Of a DNA stretch of 64,000 nt, positions 35,518-45,506 are shown piece after piece (position 1 is the first letter of the stretch; the number at the start of each line of letters is the position of its first letter). The stretch covers positions 744,001 to 808,000 of the forward strand of contig NZ_RBXO01000001.1 of the NCBI RefSeq assembly GCF_003634935.1, in the 5' to 3' direction. The notes beneath the pieces were generated by a model. The model was given only the letters and a program-made list of their open reading frames with translations. It ran no database searches and was not told the origin of the DNA. The DNA comes from Saccharothrix australiensis (lineage in GTDB: Bacteria; Actinomycetota; Actinomycetes; Mycobacteriales; Pseudonocardiaceae). The position numbers and the translations under genes are program-made.

Positions 35518-35533
35518 AGTGGTGTAGACCAAT
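35518..35533. promoter_or_regulatory. DasR-responsive element between dasA and dasR
   Basis: AGTGGTGTAGACCAAT, differing from the dre consensus at the centre (GGTGTAGACC) and the right flank. It lies 48 bp before the dasA start and about 165 bp before dasR, placed to control dasA and perhaps dasR itself. Confidence 0.88.
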
Positions 35534-35697
35534 GCGGCCTAGAGTGTGCCTCGCCACAGGGCATGTCAAGGACGTTGCCGAGACGTTGCAAAGTCATCGG
35601 ATCAATTTCCTGTCTCTTGTCGGGGGTTCGGCCGCACGATCCGACGTGGACAAGGCATCCTGTCCTGGGAGCGCTGGCAAGGTCGAGGAGGAAGGCA

Positions 35698-36456
35698 ATG
35701 CTGGAGACGAGCCCGGCAACTGGCGTCGACGCCAGGTCTCGCGCGCAGCGCGAGCCGAAGTACTGGGGCCTCAAGCGGCACCTGCTCGACCTGTTGCGCG
35801 CGCTGCCACCGGGGTCACCGATCCCGACCGAACGGTCGCTGGCGGCCGAGTTCGACGTGTCGCGGACGACGGTGCGGCAGGCGCTCGCGGAGCTGACCGT
35901 CGAGGGTCGGTTGCTGCGCGTGCAGGGCAAGGGGACGTTCGCCGCCGAACCGAAGGTGGCGCAACGGCTTCAACTGTCCTCGTACACAGAGGACATGAAG
36001 GCGCAGGGCAGGCAGCCGTCGTCGCGGCTGATCGAGGCGTCGGAGATGCCCGCGGAGGCCGAGCTGGCGAGGCTGCTCGGCGTCCGGGCGGGCGCGAAGG
36101 TGCTCCGACTGCACCGCCTCCGGTTGGCCGACGGCGAGCCGATGGCCATCGAGACGACCCACCTGGCCCTCGGGCGGTTCCGGGGCCTGCGCCGCTACCT
36201 GGCGCCGGGCGCGTCGCTGTACCAGGTGCTGCGGGAGCGCTTCGGGGTCGAGATGGGCCACGCGGAGGAGACTATTGAGACCGCGCTGGCCTCGCCCGAG
36301 GAGGCCGAACTGCTGGGCGCGGACATCGGCCTGCCGATGCTGCTGCTGTCCCGGCACTCCTTCGACACCGAGGGCAACCCGGTCGAATGGGTCCGCTCGG
36401 TCTACCGGGGCGACCGCTACAAGTTCGTGGCCACGCTGAACCGCCCGACGGACTGA
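35698..36456 (+). CDS. dasR: GntR/HutC-family regulator DasR
   Basis: 252 residues from ATG 35698, preceded by GAGGAGGAAGG. The N-terminal winged helix ([27 protein letters not shown]) is followed by a UTRA effector domain ([20 protein letters not shown]). Streptomyces DasR shares the PKYW.LKRHLL start and the whole layout. It binds dre sites and is released by glucosamine-6-phosphate. Three dre-like sites in this window (nagA, the GH3 gene, dasA) support the assignment. In Streptomyces DasR also ties GlcNAc supply to antibiotic production and development. Confidence 0.92.
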   Translation: MLETSPATGVDARSRAQREPKYWGLKRHLLDLLRALPPGSPIPTERSLAAEFDVSRTTVRQALAELTVEGRLLRVQGKGTFAAEPKVAQRLQLSSYTEDMKAQGRQPSSRLIEASEMPAEAELARLLGVRAGAKVLRLHRLRLADGEPMAIETTHLALGRFRGLRRYLAPGASLYQVLRERFGVEMGHAEETIETALASPEEAELLGADIGLPMLLLSRHSFDTEGNPVEWVRSVYRGDRYKFVATLNRPTD

Positions 36457-36619
36457 CCCTCCCGGCCGAGGCGGCGCGGCGTTCGGCGGAGCAGCGCCCG
36501 CCGGCCCGGCCGCCGCCCGGTCGGCGATCGCCCGGTCGGTGATCTCCCGGCGGGGTCACCGTCCGCGAACCGCACGCGCGCACGGCGCGGGACCGCCACC
36601 CCCCGAGCACAATGGCCGG

Positions 36620-38074
36620 GTGGCGAACACCATCCAGTGGGGCACCCCGCGCGCGAGGGCCGTACTGGCGACCACGATCCTCGGTTCCGGGATGGCGTTG
36701 CTCGACAGCACCGTCGTCAACGTCGCCCTGCCGCGCATCGGCGGCGAACTGCGCGCCGACGTGGCCGGCCTCCAGTGGACGCTCGACGGCTACCTGCTGT
36801 CGCTCGCCTCGTTGATCCTGGTGGCGGGCTCGCTCGGCGACCGCTACGGCCGCCGCAGGGTCTTCACCTTCGGCGTGGTCTGGTTCGGCGCGGCCTCGCT
36901 GCTCTGCGGCCTCGCGCCGACCACCGAACTGCTCGTCGCGGCCCGCGTCCTCCAGGGCGTCGGCGGCGCGCTGCTCACACCGGGCTCGCTGGCGATCGTC
37001 CAGTCGGCGTTCGCGCCGCGGGACCGCGCCCGCGCGATCGGGGCGTGGTCGGGGCTGTCCGGCGTGGCGACCGCCGTGGGTCCGCTGGTCGGTGGGCTGC
37101 TCGTGGAGCTGTGGTCGTGGCGGCTCGCGTTCCTGGTCAACCTGCCGGTGGCCGCCCTGTGCGTGTGGCTGGCCCGGCACGTGCCGGAGTCGCGCGACGA
37201 CCGGCTCACCGGCAGGCCGGACGTCCTGGGCTCGGTGGTCGGAGCGGTCGGCTTGGCGGGCGTCACCGGTGCGCTGGTCGAGGCGCCGACCAGGGGAGCC
37301 GACGCGCTGGTCGTCACCGCCGGCGCGGTCGGCGTCGCGGGCATGGTCGCGTTCGTGGTGCTCCAACGCGTCGGCAGCGCGCCCCTGGTGCCGCCCCGGT
37401 TGTTCGCGAACCGGACGTTCGTGCTGGCCAACGCCCTGACGTTCCTCCTGTACGCCGCGCTCGGCGGCGTCATGGTGCTGATGGTGCTCCAGCTCCAGGT
37501 GTCCCTCGGCTACGGTCCGACGGCGGCCGGGCTCGCGAGCCTCCCGATCACCCTGATCATGCTCGCGCTGTCGGCGAGGTCGGGCCGGGTGGCGCAGCGG
37601 ATCGGGCCGAGGGCCCAGCTGGTCGTCGGACCTCTGCTGGTCGGCGCGGGGATGTTCCTCCTTCGGGGAGCCGAACCGGGCGCGGGCTACCTGGACGGCG
37701 TGCTGCCGGGCGTCCTCGTCTTCGGCGTCGGGCTGGCGGCGGTCGTGGCCCCGGTGACGGCGACCGTGCTGGCCGCCGTGCCGGAGCGGTACGTGGGCGT
37801 GGCGTCCGGTGTGAACAACGCCGTCGCCCGCACCGGCAGCCTGGTGGCGGTGGCGGTCCTGCCCGCGATCGGTGGCCTGTCGGGCGCGCGGTACACCGAC
37901 CCGGTGGCCATGACGGCCGGGTGGCAGGCGTCGCTGCTGGTGTGCGCCGCGGCGGCGGCGGTCGGCGGGTTGTTGGCGTTGGGGACGGACAACGACGTGC
38001 TCCGCCCGGTCGAGCCGGGCCGCGAGTGCCACAGCTGCGGCGTCGACGCGCCACCGCACCGGACGCACACCTGA
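36620..38074 (+). CDS. DHA2-type MFS multidrug transporter
   Basis: 484 residues from GTG 36620. About 14 membrane helices, motif A GSLGDRYGRRRVF, motif D1-type LDSTVVNVALPRIG in the first helix, and motif C-like LSGVATAVGPLVGGLL, as in EmrB/QacA proton-driven exporters. The C-terminal 35 residues are polar with a CHSC pair. It is convergent with the dehydratase gene; no regulator is adjacent, so the substrate cannot be inferred. Confidence 0.9.
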   Translation: MANTIQWGTPRARAVLATTILGSGMALLDSTVVNVALPRIGGELRADVAGLQWTLDGYLLSLASLILVAGSLGDRYGRRRVFTFGVVWFGAASLLCGLAPTTELLVAARVLQGVGGALLTPGSLAIVQSAFAPRDRARAIGAWSGLSGVATAVGPLVGGLLVELWSWRLAFLVNLPVAALCVWLARHVPESRDDRLTGRPDVLGSVVGAVGLAGVTGALVEAPTRGADALVVTAGAVGVAGMVAFVVLQRVGSAPLVPPRLFANRTFVLANALTFLLYAALGGVMVLMVLQLQVSLGYGPTAAGLASLPITLIMLALSARSGRVAQRIGPRAQLVVGPLLVGAGMFLLRGAEPGAGYLDGVLPGVLVFGVGLAAVVAPVTATVLAAVPERYVGVASGVNNAVARTGSLVAVAVLPAIGGLSGARYTDPVAMTAGWQASLLVCAAAAAVGGLLALGTDNDVLRPVEPGRECHSCGVDAPPHRTHT

Positions 38075-38130
38075 GCCGACACCGACACCGACAACACCCG
38101 CCACCGCCACCGCCACCGCCACCGACACCG
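38075..38130. repeat. Short tandem repeat (CCACCG and CCGACA units)
   Basis: Three CCGACA units and four CCACCG units between two convergent stops. Simple-sequence tract; no function inferred. Confidence 0.8.
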
Positions 38131-38137
38131 CTCGGCA

Positions 38138-39067
38138 CTAGAGCACACGCGCGAGGACCTCGGGGTCGACGTTGCCGCCGGACACCACCGCGACCGTCCG
38201 CGCGGGCCACTCCGCCGCCCGCCGCAGGTACGCCGCCACGGCCACCGCGCCGCTGGGCTCCACCACCAGCCGCGTGTCCCGGACCAGCCGGCGCATCGCC
38301 GCGCCGATCTCCTCCTCCGACACGGTCACGATCTCGTCCACGTGGGCGCGCAGGTGGGCGAAGGTCAGCTCGGACGGCTCCGCCCGCAACCCGTCCGCCA
38401 GGGTCCGCTCGCGGTCCGCCGCCGGCCACCGCACCAGCTCACCCGCCCGCAGCGACGCCGCCGCGTCCGCCGCCAGCTCGGGCTCCACCCCGACCACCCT
38501 GGCCGACGGCCGCAGCGCCTTCACCGCCGCCGCCACCCCGGAGATCAGCCCGCCGCCGCTCACCGGCGCGAGCACCACCTCCACGTCCGGCTGGTCGGCG
38601 ACGACCTCCAGCCCGACCGTGCCCTGGCCCGCGATCACGTCGGGGTGGTCGAACGGCGGGATCAGCGTGGCACCCCGCTCGGCGACCAGCTCGTGGGCGC
38701 GCGACTCGCGCTCGGCCATCGGCACCAGCTCCACCGCCGCGCCCCACGACCGCGTGGCCGCGACCTTCACCGCGGGCGCGTTCTCCGGCAGGACGATCAC
38801 CGCCGGCACGCCGAACGCGTGCGCCGCGAACGCGACGGCCTGGGCGTGGTTCCCGCTGGAGTACGCCACGACACCGCGCGCCCGCGCCTCGTCGGACAGC
38901 CGCGCCAGCGCGTGGTACGCCCCGCGGATCTTGAACGCGCCCACCGGCTGGAGGTTCTCCGGCTTCACCGACAGCCGGTCGTCGAACCGCAGGAGGGGTG
39001 TGCGCACCACCACCGGCGCGATCAGCGCGGCGGCGGCACGGATGTCGGCGAGCGTCACGAGTCCCAT
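38138..39067 (-). CDS. Threonine/serine dehydratase-like PLP enzyme
   Basis: 309 residues from ATG 39067, chosen because GAGGTGA lies at a good distance upstream; GTG 39082 is also in frame. PLP fold type II, with Schiff-base Lys in VGAFKIRGAYHAL, phosphate-cradle PVSGGGLISGV and the C-terminal SGGNVDP. No ACT domain, as in catabolic threonine dehydratases and serine racemases. It would deaminate L-threonine to 2-oxobutyrate or L-serine to pyruvate. A standalone gene facing the MFS transporter. Confidence 0.9.
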   Translation of the reverse strand: MGLVTLADIRAAAALIAPVVVRTPLLRFDDRLSVKPENLQPVGAFKIRGAYHALARLSDEARARGVVAYSSGNHAQAVAFAAHAFGVPAVIVLPENAPAVKVAATRSWGAAVELVPMAERESRAHELVAERGATLIPPFDHPDVIAGQGTVGLEVVADQPDVEVVLAPVSGGGLISGVAAAVKALRPSARVVGVEPELAADAAASLRAGELVRWPAADRERTLADGLRAEPSELTFAHLRAHVDEIVTVSEEEIGAAMRRLVRDTRLVVEPSGAVAVAAYLRRAAEWPARTVAVVSGGNVDPEVLARVL

Positions 39068-39668
39068 GCCGACGATCTTCACCTCGACGCGGCGGTGCGC
39101 GCCATCGACCGGACGTCGGCGCTCGGCGGGCGGACCGCCCCGGCGGCGACCAGCCGCCGGGCCGCCCGCACGGCCCGGTTTTCACAGTGACGCTCGTCAC
39201 ACTTGATGTCCCGCGCAAGTCGTCGGCCCGTCGGCGGCCTCTCTCCCCGGGGTGGAGGAGCGGTCCGATCGCCCGACCATCGCCCGCACCGGCGGGAACA
39301 CCACGTCGGCCGGGCTCCGCACAACGCTGACCACCGGATCGTCCGGTCCGCCACCCCGGTCGCCGCCACCGACGGCGACGGGCCGGAGTGCTACCCAAAG
39401 TCTTCCGGTATCACTCGTTCGGGGGAGTTGCATTCACACGTGAGGGGCAGGAGGCACCGCAAACTTCACTTCTGGCAAAACAGCCCAAATCGGTGATCGC
39501 GTCATTACCTTGAGTGAGAGTTAACTGTCAATTGCTACACAGCGCAGTCAAATGGTCGTGAGCTGTGACACACTTCGCCCTCAGACGCCCTGATGCGTAA
39601 TAGATAACAGGGTCATAACGTCGCTCGAATGGGCGAGTACTGGTCAGTAGATCCGGGAAGGAGGCGCC

Positions 39669-39773
39669 GTGCGACAGCTGCGAGCGCCACTCGCCCGGCC
39701 CGAGCGCGTCACGACGGAGAAAAGAAAAGGGGTGGGGCGACCCCTGCCGCCGCCCCACCACCCGTCCCCCTAG
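39669..39773 (+). CDS. Possible 34-residue leader peptide
   Basis: GTG 39669 to TAG 39773. The case for it is GGAAGGAGG ending four bases before the GTG, one of the best ribosome sites in the window. The peptide is basic (MRQLRAPLARPERVTTEKRK) then Pro/His-rich. It ends just before the hairpin at 39778-39810. No homologue is known to me; spacing is slightly short, so it may be fortuitous. Confidence 0.3.
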   Translation: MRQLRAPLARPERVTTEKRKGVGRPLPPPHHPSP

Positions 39774-39810
39774 AGCCCCCGAGAGCGGTCCCTGCAACCA
39801 GGCTCTCGGG
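39731..39810 (+). promoter_or_regulatory. Two hairpins in the protease leader
   Basis: Stem GGTGGGGCG/CGCCCCACC (39731-39739 with 39751-39759) lies inside the possible leader frame. Stem CCCGAGAGC/GCTCTCGGG (39778-39786 with 39802-39810) lies 33 bp before the protease ATG. They may act as an attenuator or stabilise the mRNA. Confidence 0.5.
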
Positions 39811-39843
39811 TTCCCTGCACCCGAAGATGAGGGAGACGCCTGA

Positions 39844-41010
39844 ATGAACCGCACGAGTGCGGCCCGCCTCGCCACGGCTGTCCTGCTCGCCACCGGCGCG
39901 GCTACAGCTCTCAGCGTACCGGCGATCGCGGACCCCGCCGCCCCCCACCGGACAACGTCCCCGGACACGGAGAGCTACCCGGCCGGGTTGCTCCAAGCGG
40001 TGGAGCGAGACCTGGGCCTTACCGCCGAACAGGCACGCGTCCGTCTGGCGAACGACGCCAGGTCGGGTGAACTGGAGGTGAAGGCCCGCGATGTGCTCGG
40101 GGACACCTTCGCCGGCGCCTGGATCGACCAGGCGACGGGCAAGCTGGCGGTCGGTGTCACGGACCGCGCCAAGGCGGACGCCGTCCGTGCCGTGGGCGCG
40201 GAGCCGAAGGTGCTCGCGTTCTCGCACCGCCAGTTGACCGGCGCCAAGACCGCGCTGGACACCCTCTCCGCACCGCCCTCCGTGACCGGCTGGCGCGTCG
40301 ACGACGCGAGCAACACCGTCGTGGTGGAGGTCAACCGGCACACGCGGGACGCGGCGGCCGACCGGTTCCTCGACGCGGCCAAGGGCATCAGCCCGGCCGT
40401 GCGCGTGGTGGAGGTCGACGAGTCGCCCACCACGCTGTACGACACCCGCGGCGGCGACGCGTACTACATGGGCAGCGGCGGACGCTGCTCGGTCGGCTTC
40501 GCCGTCTCCGGCGGGTTCGTGACGGCCGGCCACTGCGGCCGCACGGGCGTCACCACCACGGGCTTCAACCGCGTGTCCCAGGGCACCTTCCGCGGCTCGT
40601 CGTTCCCCGGCAACGACTACGCCTGGGTCGCGACGAACTCGAACTGGACCTCGCGGCCGTGGGTCAACCGCTACAACGGCTCGAACGTGACCGTGCAGGG
40701 CAGCACCGAGGCGGCGGTCGGCGCGTCGATCTGCCGCTCGGGCTCGACGACCAACTGGCGCTGCGGGACCGTCCAGGCCAAGAACCAGACGGTGAACTAC
40801 CCGCAGGGCTCCGTCAGCGGCCTCACCAGGACCAACGCCTGCGCGGAGCCCGGTGACTCCGGCGGTTCGTGGGTGGCGGGCGCGGGCTTCGGCCAGGCGC
40901 AGGGCGTGACGTCCGGCGGCTCGGGCAACTGCTCGTCCGGCGGCACGACCTACTTCCAGCCCATCGGCGAGATCCTGCGGGCCTACGGGTTGCAGCTGAC
41001 GACCGGCTGA
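39844..41010 (+). CDS. Secreted alpha-lytic-type serine protease (S1 family)
   Basis: 388 residues. A signal peptide (1-29) is followed by a propeptide of about 165 residues with the Pro_AL_protease pattern (LLQAVERDLGLTAEQARVRL), and a chymotrypsin-fold mature domain. The triad is His230 (TAGHCG), Asp258 (GNDYAWV) and Ser339 (GDSGGS); cysteine pairs fit the streptogrisin disulfides. The propeptide acts as a folding catalyst and is removed by self-cleavage outside the cell. It digests extracellular protein. A bidirectional hairpin follows. Confidence 0.95.
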   Translation: MNRTSAARLATAVLLATGAATALSVPAIADPAAPHRTTSPDTESYPAGLLQAVERDLGLTAEQARVRLANDARSGELEVKARDVLGDTFAGAWIDQATGKLAVGVTDRAKADAVRAVGAEPKVLAFSHRQLTGAKTALDTLSAPPSVTGWRVDDASNTVVVEVNRHTRDAAADRFLDAAKGISPAVRVVEVDESPTTLYDTRGGDAYYMGSGGRCSVGFAVSGGFVTAGHCGRTGVTTTGFNRVSQGTFRGSSFPGNDYAWVATNSNWTSRPWVNRYNGSNVTVQGSTEAAVGASICRSGSTTNWRCGTVQAKNQTVNYPQGSVSGLTRTNACAEPGDSGGSWVAGAGFGQAQGVTSGGSGNCSSGGTTYFQPIGEILRAYGLQLTTG

Positions 41011-41062
41011 GCCGTCCGCCGGGCGCGCGGCCGACCTCCCCTGCGGGCCGCGCCCCGGTCGC

Positions 41063-41107
41063 CGAACACCCCTCGGGCCGGCCCTCCCCCGGCCCGCGGG
41101 GTGTTCG
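41063..41107. terminator. Bidirectional terminator between convergent genes
   Basis: CGAACACCCC pairs with GGGGTGTTCG (41063-41072 with 41098-41107), with an inner GGGCCGG/CCGGCCC stem. It ends seven bases before the dioxygenase stop, serving both genes. Confidence 0.9.
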
Positions 41108-41114
41108 CCCGTGC

Positions 41115-41870
41115 TCAGTCGAACTGGACGGAGCGCTTGGACAGCCCGTACCAGAAGCCGTCCACCGCGGTCCTGGCCTCCTGGTCGGCGCTCGCGCCCA
41201 ACGACACGAACAGCGGCGCGAAGTGCTCGGTGCGCGGGTGCGCGATGCCGGCGGCGGGCGCCTTGTGCTGGAAGTCCAGCAGGGCGTCCACGTCCCGGTC
41301 GGCCAGCGCGCGCCCCGCCCAGTCGTCGAACTCGGCCGACCAGTGCGGCGGCCGGCAGTCCGGGCCGGAGCGCATGTCCACGCAGCTCAGGTTGTGCGTC
41401 ATGAAGCCGCTGCCGACGATCAGCACGCCCTGCTCGCGCAGCGGCGCGAGCTTGCGGCCCACGTCGAACAGCCGGCGCGGGTCCAGGGTCGGCATGGACA
41501 GCTGGAGCACGGGGACGTCCGCCTCGGGGTACATCTCCTTCAGCGGCACGTAGGCGCCGTGGTCCAGGCCGCGGGCGGGGTCCTGCGCCACCGGCTCGTC
41601 CACCAGCGCGGCGACCGACCGGGCGAGGTCGGGCGCGCCGGGCGCCCCGTACTCGACCTCGTAGTACCGCCGGGGGAAGCCCCGGAAGTCGTAGGTCAGC
41701 GGCACGGTCGTGGTCGCGCCGAGGGTGAGCGGCTGCTCCTCCCAGTGGGCGGACACGATGAGGATCGACTCCGGGCGCGGGAGCGCCGCGGCCCACGCCC
41801 TCAGCTCGCCGGTCCACCGCCGGTCGTCGGCCAGGGGCGGGGCGCCGTGGCCCAGGTACAGCACAGGCAT
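41115..41870 (-). CDS. Extradiol ring-cleavage dioxygenase, DODA/LigB type
   Basis: 251 residues. Metal-binding His residues lie in YLGHGAPPL near the N-terminus, VSAHWEE near 43, LDHGAYVPL near 110 and FMTHNL near 160, the pattern of the class III extradiol (DodA/YgiD) family that opens catechol-type rings such as DOPA. The ATG shares its A with the thiE stop (TGATG), so it is translationally coupled to thiE, an unusual partner. The aromatic substrate is unknown. Confidence 0.88.
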   Translation of the reverse strand: MPVLYLGHGAPPLADDRRWTGELRAWAAALPRPESILIVSAHWEEQPLTLGATTTVPLTYDFRGFPRRYYEVEYGAPGAPDLARSVAALVDEPVAQDPARGLDHGAYVPLKEMYPEADVPVLQLSMPTLDPRRLFDVGRKLAPLREQGVLIVGSGFMTHNLSCVDMRSGPDCRPPHWSAEFDDWAGRALADRDVDALLDFQHKAPAAGIAHPRTEHFAPLFVSLGASADQEARTAVDGFWYGLSKRSVQFD

Positions 41871-42529
41871 CACGCCGACGACTGTACGGCCTCTAGTTGA
41901 AATTTCAACCAGGATGCGGCCGCGCGGGGGTCCTCCGCCTCGGTGATGGCCCGCACGACCACCACCCGCTCCGCGCCGGCGGCCAGGACCTCCGGCAACC
42001 GCTCCCGGTCGATGCCGCCGATCGCGAACCAGGGCCGCTCGGTCGTCCCGGCCGTGGCGCGCACCAGGTCCAGGCCGGGCGCGGGCCGTCCCGGCTTGGT
42101 GGGCGTTGGCCAGCACGGCCCGGTGCAGAAGTAGTCCACGCCCGCTTCGCCTGCGGCGGCCCGCGCCTGCGCCACGTCGTGCGTCGACCGCCCGATCGCG
42201 ATCCGCTCGCCGACGAGCCGGCGGGCGACGGGCACCGGGAGGTCGTCCTGGCCCAGGTGCAGCACGTCGGCGTCGACGGCCGCCGCGATGTCGGCGCGGT
42301 CGTTGACGGCGAGCAGCGCGCCGTGCCGGGCGCACGCCTCGGCGAGCACCTCCAGCGCCGCGATCTCCTGCTTGGCCTCCAGCCCCTTGTCCCGCAACTG
42401 CACGACGTCCACGCCACCGGCGAGCGCGGCGTCGGCGAACTCCGCGAGGTCCGGGCGGGTGGGGGTGCAGAGGTACAGCCGCGCGTCGGCGAGCCGCCGC
42501 CTGATCCGGGTTGCGTCGAGTCCTGGCAC
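41870..42529 (-). CDS. thiE: Thiamine-phosphate synthase
   Basis: 219 residues. TIM barrel with pyrophosphate-binding [38 protein letters not shown] and the closing AIGGIDRE motifs. It joins HMP pyrophosphate with the thiazole phosphate to give thiamine phosphate. It is divergent from thiO-thiS-thiG, sharing about 140 bp; the riboswitch in that gap faces the other way, so thiE regulation is not evident. Confidence 0.95.
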   Translation of the reverse strand: MPGLDATRIRRRLADARLYLCTPTRPDLAEFADAALAGGVDVVQLRDKGLEAKQEIAALEVLAEACARHGALLAVNDRADIAAAVDADVLHLGQDDLPVPVARRLVGERIAIGRSTHDVAQARAAAGEAGVDYFCTGPCWPTPTKPGRPAPGLDLVRATAGTTERPWFAIGGIDRERLPEVLAAGAERVVVVRAITEAEDPRAAASWLKFQLEAVQSSA

Positions 42530-42582
42530 GGCCGCACGGTAACCGCCGGCCGGAGTCGTGCGCTACGGTGGACGTGGTCCGC

Positions 42583-42667
42583 ACGGGAGCCCGGAGGACA
42601 CCGGGCTGAGAGGGAGCGTGGTTCGCTCCGACCGTCGAACCTGATCCGGGTCATGCCGGCGCAGGGA
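42583..42667 (+). ncRNA. TPP riboswitch (THI element) upstream of thiO
   Basis: Contains the pyrimidine-sensor CTGAGAG core (42606-42612) and the pyrophosphate-sensor helix with CCTGATCCGGGTCATGCC (42640-42657), then GGGAG immediately before the GTG start. The ribosome site lies inside the last conserved block, so TPP binding should block translation initiation of thiO. Confidence 0.93.
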
Positions 42668-42669
42668 GC

Positions 42670-43738
42670 GTGAGTGCCTTGGTGAGTGCGAGTCGGGTGA
42701 CCGTCGTGGGCGGCGGTGTCATCGGGCTGTCCGTGGCGTGGTTCGCGGCGCGGGCGGGCTTCTCCGTCACCGTGGTCGACCACGCGTCGCCGCACGGCGG
42801 TTCGCGGGTGGCGGGCGGGATGCTCGCGCCGATCACCGAGGCGTGGCCCGGCGACGAGGACGTCCTGGCGCTGGGCGTGGAATCCCTGCGGCTGTGGCCG
42901 CGGTTCGCGGCGGACCTCGACGTGCCCCTGAGCGCCGCCGGCACGCTGGCCGTCGCGACCGCCCCGGCCGACGCCGAGGTGCTGGACAAGCTGTGCGCCT
43001 ACCTCGGCGCGATGGGGCGCTCGGCGGCCAGGCTGACCCGGCGCGAACTGCGGGCGCTGGAACCCGGCCTCGGCCCTTTGGTCCGAAGTGGACTGTCGGT
43101 TCCCGGCGACCTCTCGGTGGACAACCGGGCACTGCTCACCGCTCTGCGCAAGGCATGTGAAGCGCACGGCGTCCACATCGGACGGCGATCCACAGTGGAC
43201 ACGGATGTCACGGTCATCGCGGCCGGCGCGTGGAGCCGCGACCTGCACCCGGCGCTGCGCGACGTGATCCGGCCGGTCAAGGGCGAGATCCTGCGCCTCG
43301 CCGCCCGGCCCGGCGCGCTGCCGCCACCGCGGCACACGATCCGCGCCCACGTGTCGGGCCGGCCGGTCTACCTGGTGCCCCGCGCCGACGGCCTGGTGCT
43401 CGGGGCGACCCAGTACGAGGCGGGCTTCGACCCGCACGTGACCGTCGGCGGGGTGCGCGACCTGCTGCGCGACGGGGAGGCGGTCTGGCCGGCGATCGCC
43501 GAGTACGCGCTGGTGGAGGCGGCGGCCGGCTTCCGGGCGGGCAGCCCCGACAACATGCCGGTCGTCGACTGGCTGGAGCCGGCGGTGATCGCGGCGACCG
43601 GCCACCACCGCAACGGCCTCCTGCTGGCCCCGATCACGGCCCACCGCGTGCTGGCCCTGCTCCGCGGCGACCCCACCCCGGAGCCCGCGACCGACCACCA
43701 CTCCGCGAACGACCACCGCCAGGCGAAGGAGGCACCAG

Positions 43739-43761
<23 letters not shown>
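42670..43761 (+). CDS. thiO: Glycine oxidase ThiO
   Basis: 363 residues from GTG 42670 behind the riboswitch. FAD-binding Rossmann motif VVGGGVIGLSVAWFAA; DAO fold with the C-terminal GHHRNGLLLAPITA. It oxidises glycine to iminoglycine, the nitrogen donor for the thiazole in aerobic bacteria. The 3' end overlaps thiS by 23 bp. Confidence 0.95.
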
Positions 43762-44699
<938 letters not shown>

Positions 44700-44782
44700 T
44701 CGGTTGATCACCCGAAGGCCGGTGGCCGGGCACAGGGCATGATGGACGCTTCCGATCCGACCCCGCGTCCGTAGGAGGTGCC

Positions 44783-45214
44783 GTGGCCGCCGATCAAGTG
44801 GAGGACGCCACCGCCCGGTTGTACCTGGCGATCGGCAGGCTGTCCCGCCTACTGCGCCGCACCGGTTCACCCGGCCTGGGCCCCGGCGCGGTGTCCGCGC
44901 TGGCGACGCTGGCGCGCTGCGGCCCCCTGCGCCTGGGCGACCTGGCGGCGAAGGAGGGCGTGGCGCCGCCGACGCTGTCCAGGATCGTGGCGGCGCTGGT
45001 GGAAGCCGGGTACGTGCGCCGCGACCCGGACCCGCAGGACGGGCGGGCCTGGCTGGCCACACCCACGCCGGAAGGCGAGACGATGGTCTCGGGCGTCCGC
45101 TCGGCCCGCGTGCGCGAGCTGCAACGACGCATCGAAGACCTGTCACCCGAACACCAGACCGCCCTGGTCAACGCCCTGCCCGCGCTGGAGGAACTGGTAG
45201 GCGAGGCCGGCTGA
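44783..45214 (+). CDS. MarR-family regulator
   Basis: 143 residues from GTG 44783, AGGAGG just upstream. Winged-helix core GDLAAKEGVAPPTLSRIVAAL with the wing RRDPDPQDGRAWL, which carries the conserved D-x-R-x-(W/A)-L salt-bridge motif. A homodimer is expected. No obvious target gene is adjacent, so it may regulate a distant gene. Confidence 0.9.
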   Translation: MAADQVEDATARLYLAIGRLSRLLRRTGSPGLGPGAVSALATLARCGPLRLGDLAAKEGVAPPTLSRIVAALVEAGYVRRDPDPQDGRAWLATPTPEGETMVSGVRSARVRELQRRIEDLSPEHQTALVNALPALEELVGEAG

Positions 45215-45251
45215 CCGCCTCATCCTCGGCGCCGCGCGCACACCTCACCCG

Positions 45252-45316
45252 AGCGTGTCATCCCCGTATGGCCAGGCGTGGTGGTCTTTGACCAGGCCAT
45301 ACGGGGATGACACGCT
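45252..45316. repeat. Long perfect inverted repeat
   Basis: 22-bp perfect arms (45252-45273 with 45295-45316); the 21-base interior contains a further five-pair hairpin TGGTC-TTT-GACCA. It lies 38 bp beyond the MarR stop and may be its terminator, though the length and exact match are unusual. Confidence 0.85.
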
Positions 45317-45446
45317 TCGCTCTGCCTCCGCACCGCGCCGCACCGACCAGGAGCCAGGGGTCATCCTCGGTGGCCGGCCCGTCCGGCGAGGGCGCTTTCA
45401 AGCTCTGCGACCAAGACCCGCACCGCCCCGAGTCACACGCAGCACC

Positions 45447-45506
45447 GACCTGGAACGCGCCGACTTGGAACGCGCCGACCTGGAACACGCCGCCTTGGAA
45501 CGCGCC
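45447..45506. repeat. Four 15-bp tandem units
   Basis: Units GACCTGGAACGCGCC, GACTTGGAACGCGCC, GACCTGGAACACGCC, GCCTTGGAACGCGCC. In one frame they spell DLERA repeats, like pentapeptide-repeat proteins, but differences between units fall at third positions of that frame only in part. See findings. Confidence 0.85.

Larger units (their letters stand above)
39068..39843. other. 776-bp upstream region of the secreted protease gene
   Basis: Unusually long gap. The stretch 39400-39640 is markedly AT-richer than its surroundings and probably contains the promoter (for example TTGAGT near 39511 with AT-rich sequence downstream). From 39655 it holds a strong ribosome site, a possible 34-codon leader frame and two hairpins. 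No riboswitch family that I know matches. Confidence 0.6.

Noticed and set aside
39203..39496. 97-codon frame upstream of the protease
   Set aside because: Composition is unlike genes here, no ribosome site, and it runs through the AT-rich promoter region.
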